DNA of 64,000 bases from Bacillus sp. ISL-34. Lineage in GTDB: Bacteria > Bacillota > Bacilli > Bacillales > DSM-1321. This document shows, one piece after another, positions 23,520 to 31,842 of this stretch. Under the pieces are notes generated by a model that worked only from the letters and a program-made list of their open reading frames with translations, was not told the DNA's origin and made no database searches. Within the stretch, counting starts at the first letter, position 1. Every line of letters starts with the position of its first letter. Position numbers and translations under genes: made by a program. The stretch spans positions 62,001 to 126,000 of the forward strand of contig NZ_JAGGQJ010000011.1 of NCBI RefSeq assembly GCF_018613325.1. The letters are read 5' to 3'.

Positions 23520-26261
23520 ATGGACGAACGGCTGATCGGAAAAAAATATTATGAAACGATGATTGAGGATACAAGGAAGCACCCCATTCAAGCTTTGGGG
23601 GAAATGTTTCTCGTGGAACAAAAAAAGGAAAGAGCGGATTTAACCGCAATTCGATTTGCTCAAGGAGAAGTATATTTTCAGCATCATGACTATGAAGCGG
23701 CCATTTTTAAATGGGAAAACATAGAAGGGGAACTTGGTTCATGGGCGAAGAAAAACATCGCTGATGCTTATTTTGAACTGGAAATGTATTCAACCGCAGA
23801 GGATATCTATAAATCCGTCGATACGAATGAAGCGGTCCTGAAAACAGAGGTTCTTTTGCAACTGTTTTCCCTGTACATAGTGGAATCGAGAAATGACCTG
23901 GCTTCCAATGTCGTGAAAGAAGCAGTCGAGTTTCAACCGGACTACCCGAATGTCACGGAAATTGCACGCGCCTTTTTTGAAGAACAAAAGGATTGGAACA
24001 GTGCGGTGGTATTAGCGGCGAATGAAAGTATCCGTACAGAATCAATGGGCTGGTTCGATGTGCTGAAAACGTATATCCAGCAAGGTGTTGCCCAGTCGAT
24101 GGATCCGGATTATTTTTCAACTGTCCTTGGTTCGCTATACACACTCGACCAGAAACGTTTTGAAAAGGTGACGGTTGCCCTTTGGAAAAATTATAAATAT
24201 ACGGATTCTTATTTCGAATGGCTAAGAGTGATTAATAACTTGATAGATACCATCGAGTTGAACCATGCGGATGTATGGGATGAGCTTTCCGTCTATTACA
24301 GGGATGCATATGCAGGTCTGTTAGAAGGAACGCACCTAATCAAAGAATTAAGTCCTGTCGTGCCAAGGTTGCTGGAAAACTGGCTCAAAATCGCAGACGG
24401 GGAGCTCTCACTGTTTGCGGCGGCATCTGCGTTGTCCTGGAATGAAATCTTCCCGGATACGATCAATGCGCTGGTCATTCAGGATGCAGAGAGCCTGTTG
24501 GCGAAATCGCCTAAATTGGGTGGAGGACTGGAAGCGGGAGAGAAACTGTTCAATTCCATTATCCAGTGGGCAGAAGATAATGATTTAAAGGTTGGCAATA
24601 AGCTTAAATGGATGGTGGACGGGCTTAAGGATACCCGAAATTTCAATCTTCTTCTTGCAGGAAGTACAGGAAATGGCAAGACATCCTTTATTCAGTCAAT
24701 CGTTGGCGAGAGCATTGCCGCTGAAGATCATTCGTCCTTAGTCAGTGTCAAAGACGGGGATGATTTGGAAATCCTTGAAATTACCGATACAGATAGCAAA
24801 GTTGTCATGGAGCTAACTGATTTGGATGAAACACGCCGCCAGCGCGGGACTATTGTCGATGTGACCATCATCAGTGACTACTTAAGAAATAATCATCTGC
24901 GATTATTGGATACACCGGGGTTCAATGGGGAAAAAAGCGTGGAATCCGATTTCCAAGGCTATTTACATGGCAGTGATGGATTGATGTTCGTTCTTGACGC
25001 CCGGGCGCCTTTCACCGGCAGCGAACGGGATCTGTTATTGGAAATTCAAATGATGGCTCCGAAACTGCCGATCCATTTCTTATTAAATAAAATGGATACG
25101 ATTTACAGTGATCAGGTCGCAGTCCGGATGGAAGACGAAACATGGGATAAAGTGAATGCATATTTCCCGAATGCAAAAGTATTCGCTTTCTCCAAACATT
25201 ATGACAGCAGGCAGCAATTGAAGGACCTTTCAGCCTTCCTTCAATCGAATTATCAAGATGATAATTGGAAGGAAAGAAGATCTGAAAAAATCCTGGCATT
25301 CATTCGTAAAACTTTATCTTACCTGTTAGAAAAACGGGCAGCCAATGAGCGGAAATGCGAGCATTCCATCTCTTGGAATGAACAGATGGAAGTCAAGCTG
25401 AATGGGGCGGTCAATCAACTGGCTGATTTGGAAAAAGAAAAAAGTGAAAATATCATAAGGTCGTATCGTCAGCTTAAGGACGAAGTGAAAAATGAGCTTT
25501 ATTCAAAAATTCCTGAATTACTGAGGGATTGCTCAAAATCGTTAACGGAAAGCAGTGATTTCAGTCAGGTCCATGTACAGTTAAACCAGGAAATGAATGA
25601 GCGGATTCAAAACTTCATTTCTGACAAGATCATGCCTCAATATTACCGTTCTCTTCAAGACTGGATTGCCAGTTCCCAAATGGAGTTCTCACAAAGCCAG
25701 CAGTTTATGGATGAGATGAGTGCCGGATTCAATGAATTGTACAAAGAAGAACGGATCACGCTGGCAGGTGACTTCAGGGTATTGGATGACTGGCGCCGTG
25801 ATGCAGACCGGATGACAAGCAGTATCCGCATCGAAAACGTCAATATCCTTTTGCGCAGGACTCCATCTCAATTACTGCTTAAAGGGGCAGGGAAGCTGTT
25901 TGGGGCGATACCGCAAAATAAAGCCAATATGTACAATCGTTATAAGAAATACTTGGAAAGTGAAGATTACCTGGATGTTGCGGAAATGATCACGGAACGT
26001 TTCCTAACCCAATTTGGATTGTTTGAAAAATCTTTGGATCGGGACATCTCCCTTTTCTATCGCGGTTCATTTGCCTTACTTCAAAAAACGATAGAGCAAA
26101 CGCAGACTGAAATAAAAGACTACCAGGCTGCATTGGAGCATATGAAGGAAAATCCGGAAGTTTACCGTGACCCAATCACATTGTTCGAAGTGAAATTAAG
26201 GCAGTTGGAGCGGATTGAGAAGGTTGAGAAAAAGCGTCTAGCCCAGCTTCAAAGAAAATAA
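23520..26261 (+). CDS. TPR-like plus dynamin-family GTPase, 913 residues
   Basis: A large cytoplasmic protein in three parts. Residues 1-360 are helical with TPR-like spacing (FAQGEVYFQHHDYEAAIFKW, IADAYFELEMYSTAEDIY). A dynamin-type GTPase domain follows: G1 GSTGNGKTS near 380, a G2 Thr in RQRGTIVDV near 443, G3 DTPG near 464 and G4 NKMD near 522. Residues 590-913 are long charged helices, like a dynamin stalk, without an obvious transmembrane segment. Bacterial dynamin-like proteins remodel or repair membranes; the TPR front suggests a partner-binding module. ATG 23520 has GGGGGAA upstream. It is monocistronic, flanked by unrelated genes, and its function is unknown. Confidence 0.82.
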   Translation: MDERLIGKKYYETMIEDTRKHPIQALGEMFLVEQKKERADLTAIRFAQGEVYFQHHDYEAAIFKWENIEGELGSWAKKNIADAYFELEMYSTAEDIYKSVDTNEAVLKTEVLLQLFSLYIVESRNDLASNVVKEAVEFQPDYPNVTEIARAFFEEQKDWNSAVVLAANESIRTESMGWFDVLKTYIQQGVAQSMDPDYFSTVLGSLYTLDQKRFEKVTVALWKNYKYTDSYFEWLRVINNLIDTIELNHADVWDELSVYYRDAYAGLLEGTHLIKELSPVVPRLLENWLKIADGELSLFAAASALSWNEIFPDTINALVIQDAESLLAKSPKLGGGLEAGEKLFNSIIQWAEDNDLKVGNKLKWMVDGLKDTRNFNLLLAGSTGNGKTSFIQSIVGESIAAEDHSSLVSVKDGDDLEILEITDTDSKVVMELTDLDETRRQRGTIVDVTIISDYLRNNHLRLLDTPGFNGEKSVESDFQGYLHGSDGLMFVLDARAPFTGSERDLLLEIQMMAPKLPIHFLLNKMDTIYSDQVAVRMEDETWDKVNAYFPNAKVFAFSKHYDSRQQLKDLSAFLQSNYQDDNWKERRSEKILAFIRKTLSYLLEKRAANERKCEHSISWNEQMEVKLNGAVNQLADLEKEKSENIIRSYRQLKDEVKNELYSKIPELLRDCSKSLTESSDFSQVHVQLNQEMNERIQNFISDKIMPQYYRSLQDWIASSQMEFSQSQQFMDEMSAGFNELYKEERITLAGDFRVLDDWRRDADRMTSSIRIENVNILLRRTPSQLLLKGAGKLFGAIPQNKANMYNRYKKYLESEDYLDVAEMITERFLTQFGLFEKSLDRDISLFYRGSFALLQKTIEQTQTEIKDYQAALEHMKENPEVYRDPITLFEVKLRQLERIEKVEKKRLAQLQRK

Positions 26262-26297
26262 AAAATAACGAGAAACTTTCAAATATTCAAAAATCTA

Positions 26298-26326
26298 TTG
26301 ACTTTACGACTATATCCCTATAAAGT
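26298..26326 (+). promoter_or_regulatory. Predicted promoter of the SAM riboswitch transcript
   Basis: TTGACT (26298-26303) followed by TATAAA after 15 bases or TAAAGT after 17. It lies about 30 bases before the riboswitch. Confidence 0.5.
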
Positions 26327-26355
26327 GATAATTACGAAAACGTAACACTATATAT

Positions 26356-26461
26356 CTCTTATCAAGAGTGGCGGAGGGACTGGCCCTAAGATGCCCAGCA
26401 ACCGTTCCATTAGGAATTGGTGCTAAATCCTGCAAAACAGAAATGTTTTGACAGATAAGAG
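26356..26461 (+). promoter_or_regulatory. SAM-I (S-box) riboswitch
   Basis: P1 is CTCTTATC with GATAAGAG. The conserved core AAGAGTGGCGGAGGGACTGG, then GATGCCCAGCAACC and GGTGCTAAATCCTGC, match the SAM-I class closely. The 3' side of P1 (AGAGAGG, 26458-26464) can instead pair with CCTCTCT of the following terminator, so SAM binding should cause termination and low SAM should switch on the transporter genes. Confidence 0.96.
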
Positions 26462-26489
26462 AGGGACAAGTCTGCAAAACAGCCGATTA

Positions 26490-26516
26490 AACCTCTCTAT
26501 ATTAGAGAGGTTTTTA
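26490..26516 (+). terminator. Riboswitch-controlled terminator
   Basis: AACCTCTCT and AGAGAGGTT with a five-base loop, followed by TTTTTATTTT. Its left arm is complementary to the riboswitch P1 region. Confidence 0.92.
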
Positions 26517-26576
26517 TTTTGGGATTTACACCAACTTAAATGATAAGACTAATAGGAAAACATGGAGGGAAACAAA

Positions 26577-27689
26577 ATGAGAAGGTCTATTAAAGGGATA
26601 TTCATTTCAGCCATCGCTTCGGCTTTGCTTTTAACGGGTTGCTCTACAGGGCAGAGCTCCACAGAGTCGAAGAAAGAAGAAAAAGTATCATTTGAAAATG
26701 TCCCGGAAAGATTTGCTGATGGGGATGGAGCCAGAATCAAAGTGATTCGTAAAATTGGCGGTGATGATCATACGGCCCAATACCTGGCGGGGGCGAAGGA
26801 AGAAGGAGAAGCACTTGGATTTCAAGTGGATACGTATACAGCCAATGGTGATACGGCTAAATTCCATGATGCGATAGCGCAGGCTTTGGAGGAAGATTAC
26901 GACGGCTATATCATTTCCCATGGTGATGATGCAGCAACTGTGAATGACGTTCAAAAGTTGGTTGATGCAGGTAAAAGCGTTGTCACATTCGATTCAATAA
27001 GCGATCTATCTAAAATAGAAGGCGTGACATTAACTTCCCAGGATGATGAAGCGTTGGCAACACTAGCTTTTGATAAACTGATAAAAGAACAGAAAGGTGA
27101 AGCGTCAATTGCATATCTTTGGGTGGATGGATTTCCTCCAATGGTACGAAGAAATGCAGTCTATCAGGAAAAATTAAAAGAAAATCCTGGGATTAAAGAA
27201 GTCGAAAGATTCGGAGTGGCATCCGCTGATACTTCGGTTCAGACACAAAATGCTGTAGCCGCAATGCTGAATAAATACCCTAAAGGTAAATTGGATGCCA
27301 TTTTCGCAACATGGGATGCGTTTGCTATCGGTGCAGCCCGGGCGATTAAAGAAGCGGGCCGCGATGAAGTGAAGATATATGGTATTGACGTATCTAACGC
27401 AGATCTCCAGGAAATACAGTCAGCTGGTAGCTCATGGTCCTATACGGCAGCAGTCGATCCCAAGTTGATCGGTGCAGTGAATATGAGGATATTGGCTAAA
27501 AAATTAGCGGGCGAAGATACGCCGCAAACCTATGACTTGGAGGCTTCACTTATTTCACAAAAGCAAATCCAAGCCTCAAAAGAAGCGGTGAACATGGCAA
27601 ATCTGTCTGGTATTATCGATGGCTGGGGTGTATCGACGGAATTTGAAGAAGATTGGATGAAAGTTTTGAAAGATCATTATAAAAAGTAA
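26577..27689 (+). CDS. Sugar-type ABC transporter substrate-binding lipoprotein (S-box regulated)
   Basis: A 370-residue periplasmic-binding-protein type I (RbsB-like) lipoprotein. The signal sequence ends in LLLTGCSTG (Cys near residue 22). The ligand-binding halves show YIISHGDDAATVNDVQKLVD and AIFATWDAFAIGAARAIKEA, typical of ribose and autoinducer-2 binding proteins. With the ATPase and permease downstream it forms a CUT2-type importer. Because the operon has a SAM riboswitch, the ligand is probably a sulfur-linked sugar; methylthioribose is the leading candidate, as comparative genomics has proposed for S-box sugar transporters. Ligand identity is inference. ATG 26577 follows GGAGGG. Confidence 0.9.
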   Translation: MRRSIKGIFISAIASALLLTGCSTGQSSTESKKEEKVSFENVPERFADGDGARIKVIRKIGGDDHTAQYLAGAKEEGEALGFQVDTYTANGDTAKFHDAIAQALEEDYDGYIISHGDDAATVNDVQKLVDAGKSVVTFDSISDLSKIEGVTLTSQDDEALATLAFDKLIKEQKGEASIAYLWVDGFPPMVRRNAVYQEKLKENPGIKEVERFGVASADTSVQTQNAVAAMLNKYPKGKLDAIFATWDAFAIGAARAIKEAGRDEVKIYGIDVSNADLQEIQSAGSSWSYTAAVDPKLIGAVNMRILAKKLAGEDTPQTYDLEASLISQKQIQASKEAVNMANLSGIIDGWGVSTEFEEDWMKVLKDHYKK

Positions 27690-27693
27690 AAAG

Positions 27694-27724
27694 AGACACT
27701 CTCTTTCCAGTGAAGGGAGTGTCT
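27694..27724 (+). other. Intercistronic stem-loop after the S-box binding-protein gene
   Basis: AGACACTC and GAGTGTCT pair, extended inward by further pairs, four bases after the stop codon. The downstream sequence GTTCAATAAGG lacks a T run. It probably protects the upstream mRNA or partly terminates. Confidence 0.55.
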
Positions 27725-27745
27725 GTTCAATAAGGGGGAATGGAC

Positions 27746-29248
27746 ATGGGCACGCAACTAGAAATGAAGAAGATTTCGATTGAATTTCCGGGGGTGAAGG
27801 CGCTGAGTGATGTTGATTTTTCCGTAAAATCAGGGACAGCCCACGCATTGGTCGGTGCAAACGGAGCAGGGAAATCGACGTTAATGAAAGTTTTATCGGG
27901 AGCCCATGTTCATTATTCAGGTGACATTTTTATTGATGGGATGAAGCGGGATATCCGCTCGCCAAAAGCGGCTCAGGATCAAGGCATTCAAATTGTCTAT
28001 CAGGAAGTGGATACCGCCCTCATCCCTTATTTAACGGTTGGGGAAAATGTAATGTTGAATGATATGGTTCAAAACATGGGAAAAAAACAGATGGTCCAAT
28101 GGAAAGAGCTGCACAACCAGGCCGCTTCTATTCTTGAAGATATGAAAATTCGTGTCCCTTCGAAAAAGCTGGTAAGAGACCTTACCTTGGCTGAAAAACA
28201 GATGGTCCTGATAGCAAGAGCCGTTTCGACAGAATGCAAATTCCTGATTCTCGACGAGCCGACTGCTCCGTTAAGTCATACGGAGACGACAGAACTTTTT
28301 CGAATTGTAAATGAATTAAAGCAAAAAGGCGTTGGAATCATTTTCATTTCACATCGCCTGCCCGAGATTTTTGAAATCTGTGAGGAAATTACGATCATGA
28401 GGAATGGGGAGCGTGTCACTTGTCGAAAGAAGGAGGACATAACCCGTACCGAAGTGGTGGAGAATATGCTTGGGAAAACCATGGATAAACAGTTTCCTGA
28501 AGTGAATGCTTCGATTGGAGACGTTATTCTGGAAGTGAATGGATTGTCAGATGCAGAGAAAGTTAAAAATGTCAGTTTGAATATTAAAGCAGGCGAGATC
28601 ATCGGCTTGGCAGGGTTGGTCGGGGCTGGGAAAACGGAGCTGTGTAAAGCCCTTTTCGGTCATACTTCGATCACAGCGGGTGAAGTTATCCTGAATGGTC
28701 GAAAGCTTTCCTTGAAATCACCGCACGAAGCAGTAAAAAGCGGTCTGGCACTTGTACCTGAGGAACGCAGGAAAGAAGGGGTCCTTGTTCAGGAATCAGT
28801 CTCGGCGAACTTGACGGCAGCCAGTCTTGGCAAATTCTCCAAGACATTCAGCTTCGTGAATCGCAAGGAGGAAAAGGAAAGGTCAAAGGAAATGATCGCA
28901 AGTCTCGGCATTAAAACTCCTTCAGGGGAAGTGAATGTCGAAAACCTTTCAGGTGGTAATCAGCAAAAAGTTGCCATTGGAAAATGGCTTATGGCCGATG
29001 CGGATGTATACATATTCGATGAACCAACGAAAGGGGTCGATGTTGGAGCCAAGAAGGATATATTCGAATTGATTGCAAAGCTTGCAAGGAATGGGAAAGC
29101 GATCATTTTTGCATCATCCGAGCTTTCCGAAATCATTGGCATTACCAACCGGACATATGTGTTATATGACGGGAGCACTGTCATCGAATTAGAAACGAGC
29201 AAAACGAATGAAGAAGAACTACTATTCTATTCAACAGGAGGAAAATAG
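27746..29248 (+). CDS. Sugar ABC transporter ATP-binding protein, two ABC domains (RbsA-like)
   Basis: A 500-residue fused double ATPase. Domain 1 has Walker A GANGAGKST (near 36), a degenerate signature (LTLAEKQMV) and Walker B FLILDEPTAPL. Domain 2 has GLVGAGKTEL near 287, the canonical LSGGNQQKV signature and VYIFDEPTKGVDVGAKKD. A weak first site beside a canonical second one is normal for RbsA/MglA. I prefer ATG 27746 (MGTQLEMKK), seven bases after GGGGG; ATG 27740 abuts that ribosome site. It energises the S-box-regulated importer. Confidence 0.93.
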   Translation: MGTQLEMKKISIEFPGVKALSDVDFSVKSGTAHALVGANGAGKSTLMKVLSGAHVHYSGDIFIDGMKRDIRSPKAAQDQGIQIVYQEVDTALIPYLTVGENVMLNDMVQNMGKKQMVQWKELHNQAASILEDMKIRVPSKKLVRDLTLAEKQMVLIARAVSTECKFLILDEPTAPLSHTETTELFRIVNELKQKGVGIIFISHRLPEIFEICEEITIMRNGERVTCRKKEDITRTEVVENMLGKTMDKQFPEVNASIGDVILEVNGLSDAEKVKNVSLNIKAGEIIGLAGLVGAGKTELCKALFGHTSITAGEVILNGRKLSLKSPHEAVKSGLALVPEERRKEGVLVQESVSANLTAASLGKFSKTFSFVNRKEEKERSKEMIASLGIKTPSGEVNVENLSGGNQQKVAIGKWLMADADVYIFDEPTKGVDVGAKKDIFELIAKLARNGKAIIFASSELSEIIGITNRTYVLYDGSTVIELETSKTNEEELLFYSTGGK

Positions 29249-29249
29249 A

Positions 29250-30251
29250 ATGAGCACCATTCCTGTTACACAGACAGCGAAAGCGAAGAAAAAAGTGGAA
29301 CTATTCGACTTTTTCTATAAATACGGCACAATATTGACGATTATCATCTTGATTGGTATTTTTGCCGTGTCCAATCCATCTTTCATTCAAACTACGAATC
29401 TGGTCAACATCCTGCGTTCCATTTCAATCGTGACCATCATTGCGATCGGCATTACGATATCCCTGACCGTGGATGGCTTCGACCTTTCCGTCGGCTCCGT
29501 CGCATCACTGGCCAATGCCATCGTCATCTCAATGTTTGTCTGGTTTTCGCAGGATACATTAATAGCCATATTAGCTGCAATCGGTGCCTCGCTTGTCGTA
29601 GGGGCCTTGAATTCATTCATGATCGTTAAATTAAGAATTCCCGATATGCTGATGACATTGGCTACCATGTTCATTATCCAGGGAATTGCCCTTACCTATA
29701 CAAAAGGGGCCACGGTTTCGCAAAATATGGTCATGCCTGACGGAACATTCGCGAAAGGACTGATCAGCCCGTTTTTCGCCAAAATTGGCCAGGTACCCTG
29801 GATAATCCTGATCATGGCAGTCATTGTGATAGCGACACATATCTTCTTGACTTATACGAAGCACGGTCGTTATATGTACATTATTGGGGGAAATAAGGAA
29901 GCGGCGAGACTTTCCGGGATAGCGGTCAATAAATACAAAATCCTTGCCTATCTGCTTTCAGCTCTATTTGCTGCAATCGGGGGGATTGTCCTTGCTTCAA
30001 GGGTCATGACATCGGAAATCAATTCAGGGTCCCCATATTTAATGGATGCCGTCGCAGCAGCCTTCATTGGTTCCTCCGTTTTGGGAGCGGGAAAACCGAA
30101 TGCCTTTGGAACCTTTGTCGGAGCAGTCCTGATCGGAATCCTTCAAAATGGACTGATCATGATGTCCGTTCCGTATTATGCGATGGATATCGTCAAAGGA
30201 ACAGTGCTGGCCCTTGCGCTCGCTGTAACCTATTACAAACAAAAACACTAA
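29250..30251 (+). CDS. Sugar ABC transporter permease (RbsC-like)
   Basis: A 333-residue CUT2 permease with eight or more hydrophobic segments. VDGFDLSVGSVASLANAI near residue 77, GGNKEAARLSGIAVNKYKI and SGSPYLMDAVAAAFIGSSV are RbsC-family hallmarks. The ATG lies one base after the ATPase stop and the ribosome site AGGAGG is inside the ATPase gene, so translation is coupled. It is the last gene of the S-box operon. It resembles ribose and AI-2 permeases, so sequence alone does not fix the substrate. Confidence 0.92.
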   Translation: MSTIPVTQTAKAKKKVELFDFFYKYGTILTIIILIGIFAVSNPSFIQTTNLVNILRSISIVTIIAIGITISLTVDGFDLSVGSVASLANAIVISMFVWFSQDTLIAILAAIGASLVVGALNSFMIVKLRIPDMLMTLATMFIIQGIALTYTKGATVSQNMVMPDGTFAKGLISPFFAKIGQVPWIILIMAVIVIATHIFLTYTKHGRYMYIIGGNKEAARLSGIAVNKYKILAYLLSALFAAIGGIVLASRVMTSEINSGSPYLMDAVAAAFIGSSVLGAGKPNAFGTFVGAVLIGILQNGLIMMSVPYYAMDIVKGTVLALALAVTYYKQKH

Positions 30252-30339
30252 AATGAATCCGTTACGTTTATGACTAAGTGATTTGTCTGTATGTGGATAA
30301 TTTAAGAGACTGGTAACTCGCGGTGAGTTTTACGAAAGA

Positions 30340-30368
30340 GGAAGAGGGTTTCTTTTTAACCCTCTTCC
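30340..30368. terminator. Stem-loop between the S-box operon and the nitroreductase gene
   Basis: GGAAGAGGGTT and AACCCTCTTCC pair perfectly over 11 bases with a T-rich loop. There is no long T run outside, so termination may be modest, but it sits between two convergent units. Confidence 0.55.
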
Positions 30369-30413
30369 CACTCTAATTTCCAATATCCAATTTTTAAAAA
30401 GTAATTATACCCA

Positions 30414-31037
30414 CTATATTTTGTTTTTATAAATGACTTTGTTAACATCGTGTCTTACTGTTTTGTGACCTTCTTTAATTCCTTTCCCCATGGCAATAAG
30501 CATAACATCTAAATACCTATCAGAAATTTTTAAGGCAGACTTTAATTGTTTAGAATCATACCCGGACATTGTGATGGTTTCAAGACCTGCTTCGTTCGCC
30601 AATAAAAGTAACGACATTGACGCCAAGCTTGCGTCTCTTATTAATTCAACCTTTAAATCCTCTTTTGATTTATTTAGATAATAATTGATTGCCGCGTTGG
30701 TTAAATGGTCTCTTACTGATGCGTCAAAATAACCCTTTTGAAATCCATCCTCATGTATCATCATGATATTTTCTTTCTCAAATGCTTGATAATCACCTAG
30801 TACAACAATTAGTACTGATGCTTCAATTACCTGTTGCTGATTAAAAGCAATGGGCAGTAACAAATTCTTTAAATATGGTTCATCTATAACGAGGTATCGT
30901 GTTGCTTGAATATTATTTCCGTTAGGCGATTTACTGGCTCCTTCAATAAATGTCGCCAACGTTTCTGGACTAATTTTATAATGGGGATCATACTGCCGTA
31001 CGGAACGTCTTTTTTCTATAATCTCTCTTACACTCAT
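30414..31037 (-). CDS. Nitroreductase family protein
   Basis: A 207-residue FMN-dependent NAD(P)H oxidoreductase. FMN-binding elements include EKRRSVRQYDP at residues 7-17 and SPNGNNIQATRYLVI near 37. The AINYYLNKSKEDL and GLETITMSGYD regions correspond to the rest of the fold. Substrates may be nitroaromatics, quinones or diamide-like electrophiles. It is divergent from an HxlR regulator, the classic arrangement for electrophile-induced nitroreductases. I prefer ATG 31037, eight bases after GGGAG, over the upstream in-frame start at 31052. Confidence 0.88.
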   Translation of the reverse strand: MSVREIIEKRRSVRQYDPHYKISPETLATFIEGASKSPNGNNIQATRYLVIDEPYLKNLLLPIAFNQQQVIEASVLIVVLGDYQAFEKENIMMIHEDGFQKGYFDASVRDHLTNAAINYYLNKSKEDLKVELIRDASLASMSLLLLANEAGLETITMSGYDSKQLKSALKISDRYLDVMLIAMGKGIKEGHKTVRHDVNKVIYKNKI

Positions 31038-31162
31038 CGTGTTCACTCCCAAATGTTATATTTGCTTCATAATTCGATTATAATGGACCATGATGTAGTA
31101 GAAAATAACGCACAATAAAGTGGCATAGCCACCTTTATGTGCCTATTCAGGAGGAATGAATA

Positions 31163-31513
31163 ATGAAGAGTCTAAATACTGGAATAAATATTTTTATGAA
31201 TACTGTAGGAGGAAAGTGGAAATGTTTAATCCTCTTTTTTCTGAGTCAAAAACCAATGAGGACGAAAGAGTTTTATATTCTAATACCGGCTATTACCCAG
31301 AAAGTCTTAACCGACCAATTAAAGCAGTTGGAAAGAGATGGGCTTGTCCGAAGAGAAGTATATAAAGAAGTACCACCAAAAGTAGAATACAGTTTAACTG
31401 AGTTAGGTCAATCCTTTGTACCTGTATTAAATACAATGTGTGAATGGGGCAATACATATGCAGTCGAACAAAACCTCGAAAGACAAGAACAAATCTGTCG
31501 TCATCATAAATAA
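31163..31513 (+). CDS. HxlR family transcriptional regulator
   Basis: A 116-residue winged-helix regulator with the HxlR core GGKWKCLILFFL, AITQKVLTDQLKQLERDGLV and VEYSLTELGQSF. HxlR proteins such as HypR and YodB sense electrophiles through an N-terminal Cys just before the first helix; here that position reads NTGINIFMN and has no Cys. Cys residues occur only at WKC, NTMCEW and QICRHH. Regulation by ligand or by another Cys must therefore be considered. The ATG follows GGAGGAATGAATA. Divergent from the nitroreductase gene, its probable target. Confidence 0.88.
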   Translation: MKSLNTGINIFMNTVGGKWKCLILFFLSQKPMRTKEFYILIPAITQKVLTDQLKQLERDGLVRREVYKEVPPKVEYSLTELGQSFVPVLNTMCEWGNTYAVEQNLERQEQICRHHK

Positions 31514-31750
31514 GTAAGAGCTGCATGATGTGTGTTGGCTTACTTCAACTAAGAGTATGGCTTTTTTTTGACAAGATCAGTGATGCAAGCAGGGTTTATT
31601 AAAGCTTTCAGTGTAAGAAATACGTTATTTGGGTCTTGAAGATGAACTTTTTGGCAGTTTCTAGAGATTGTATTAAACTAACAGGTGCTATACTTTAAGG
31701 TAGTTGCTTTGCTCCGCTCTTTTTCGTATGAGTTTAAAGTGACCGGTTAG

Positions 31751-31778
31751 TTGCATAAGATTTTTTTTGCTTTATAAT
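31751..31778 (+). promoter_or_regulatory. Predicted fabH promoter
   Basis: TTGCAT (31751-31756), a 16-base spacer and a perfect TATAAT (31773-31778) whose end overlaps the FapR box. The rest of the 329-base gap (31514-31842) shows nothing else clear. Confidence 0.65.
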
Positions 31779-31795
31779 TAGTACCAGGTATTAAT
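31777..31795. promoter_or_regulatory. FapR operator upstream of fabH
   Basis: ATTAGTACC-A-GGTATTAAT is a palindrome with one mismatch. It fits the FapR box of Bacillus fatty acid genes (TTAGTACC, then a near-inverse). FapR is released by malonyl-CoA, which would raise FabH when precursor is plentiful. Confidence 0.85.
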
Positions 31796-31842
31796 ATCAA
31801 GTTATAAAATTGATGCAATTCATAACACGAGGTGGTTATTCC

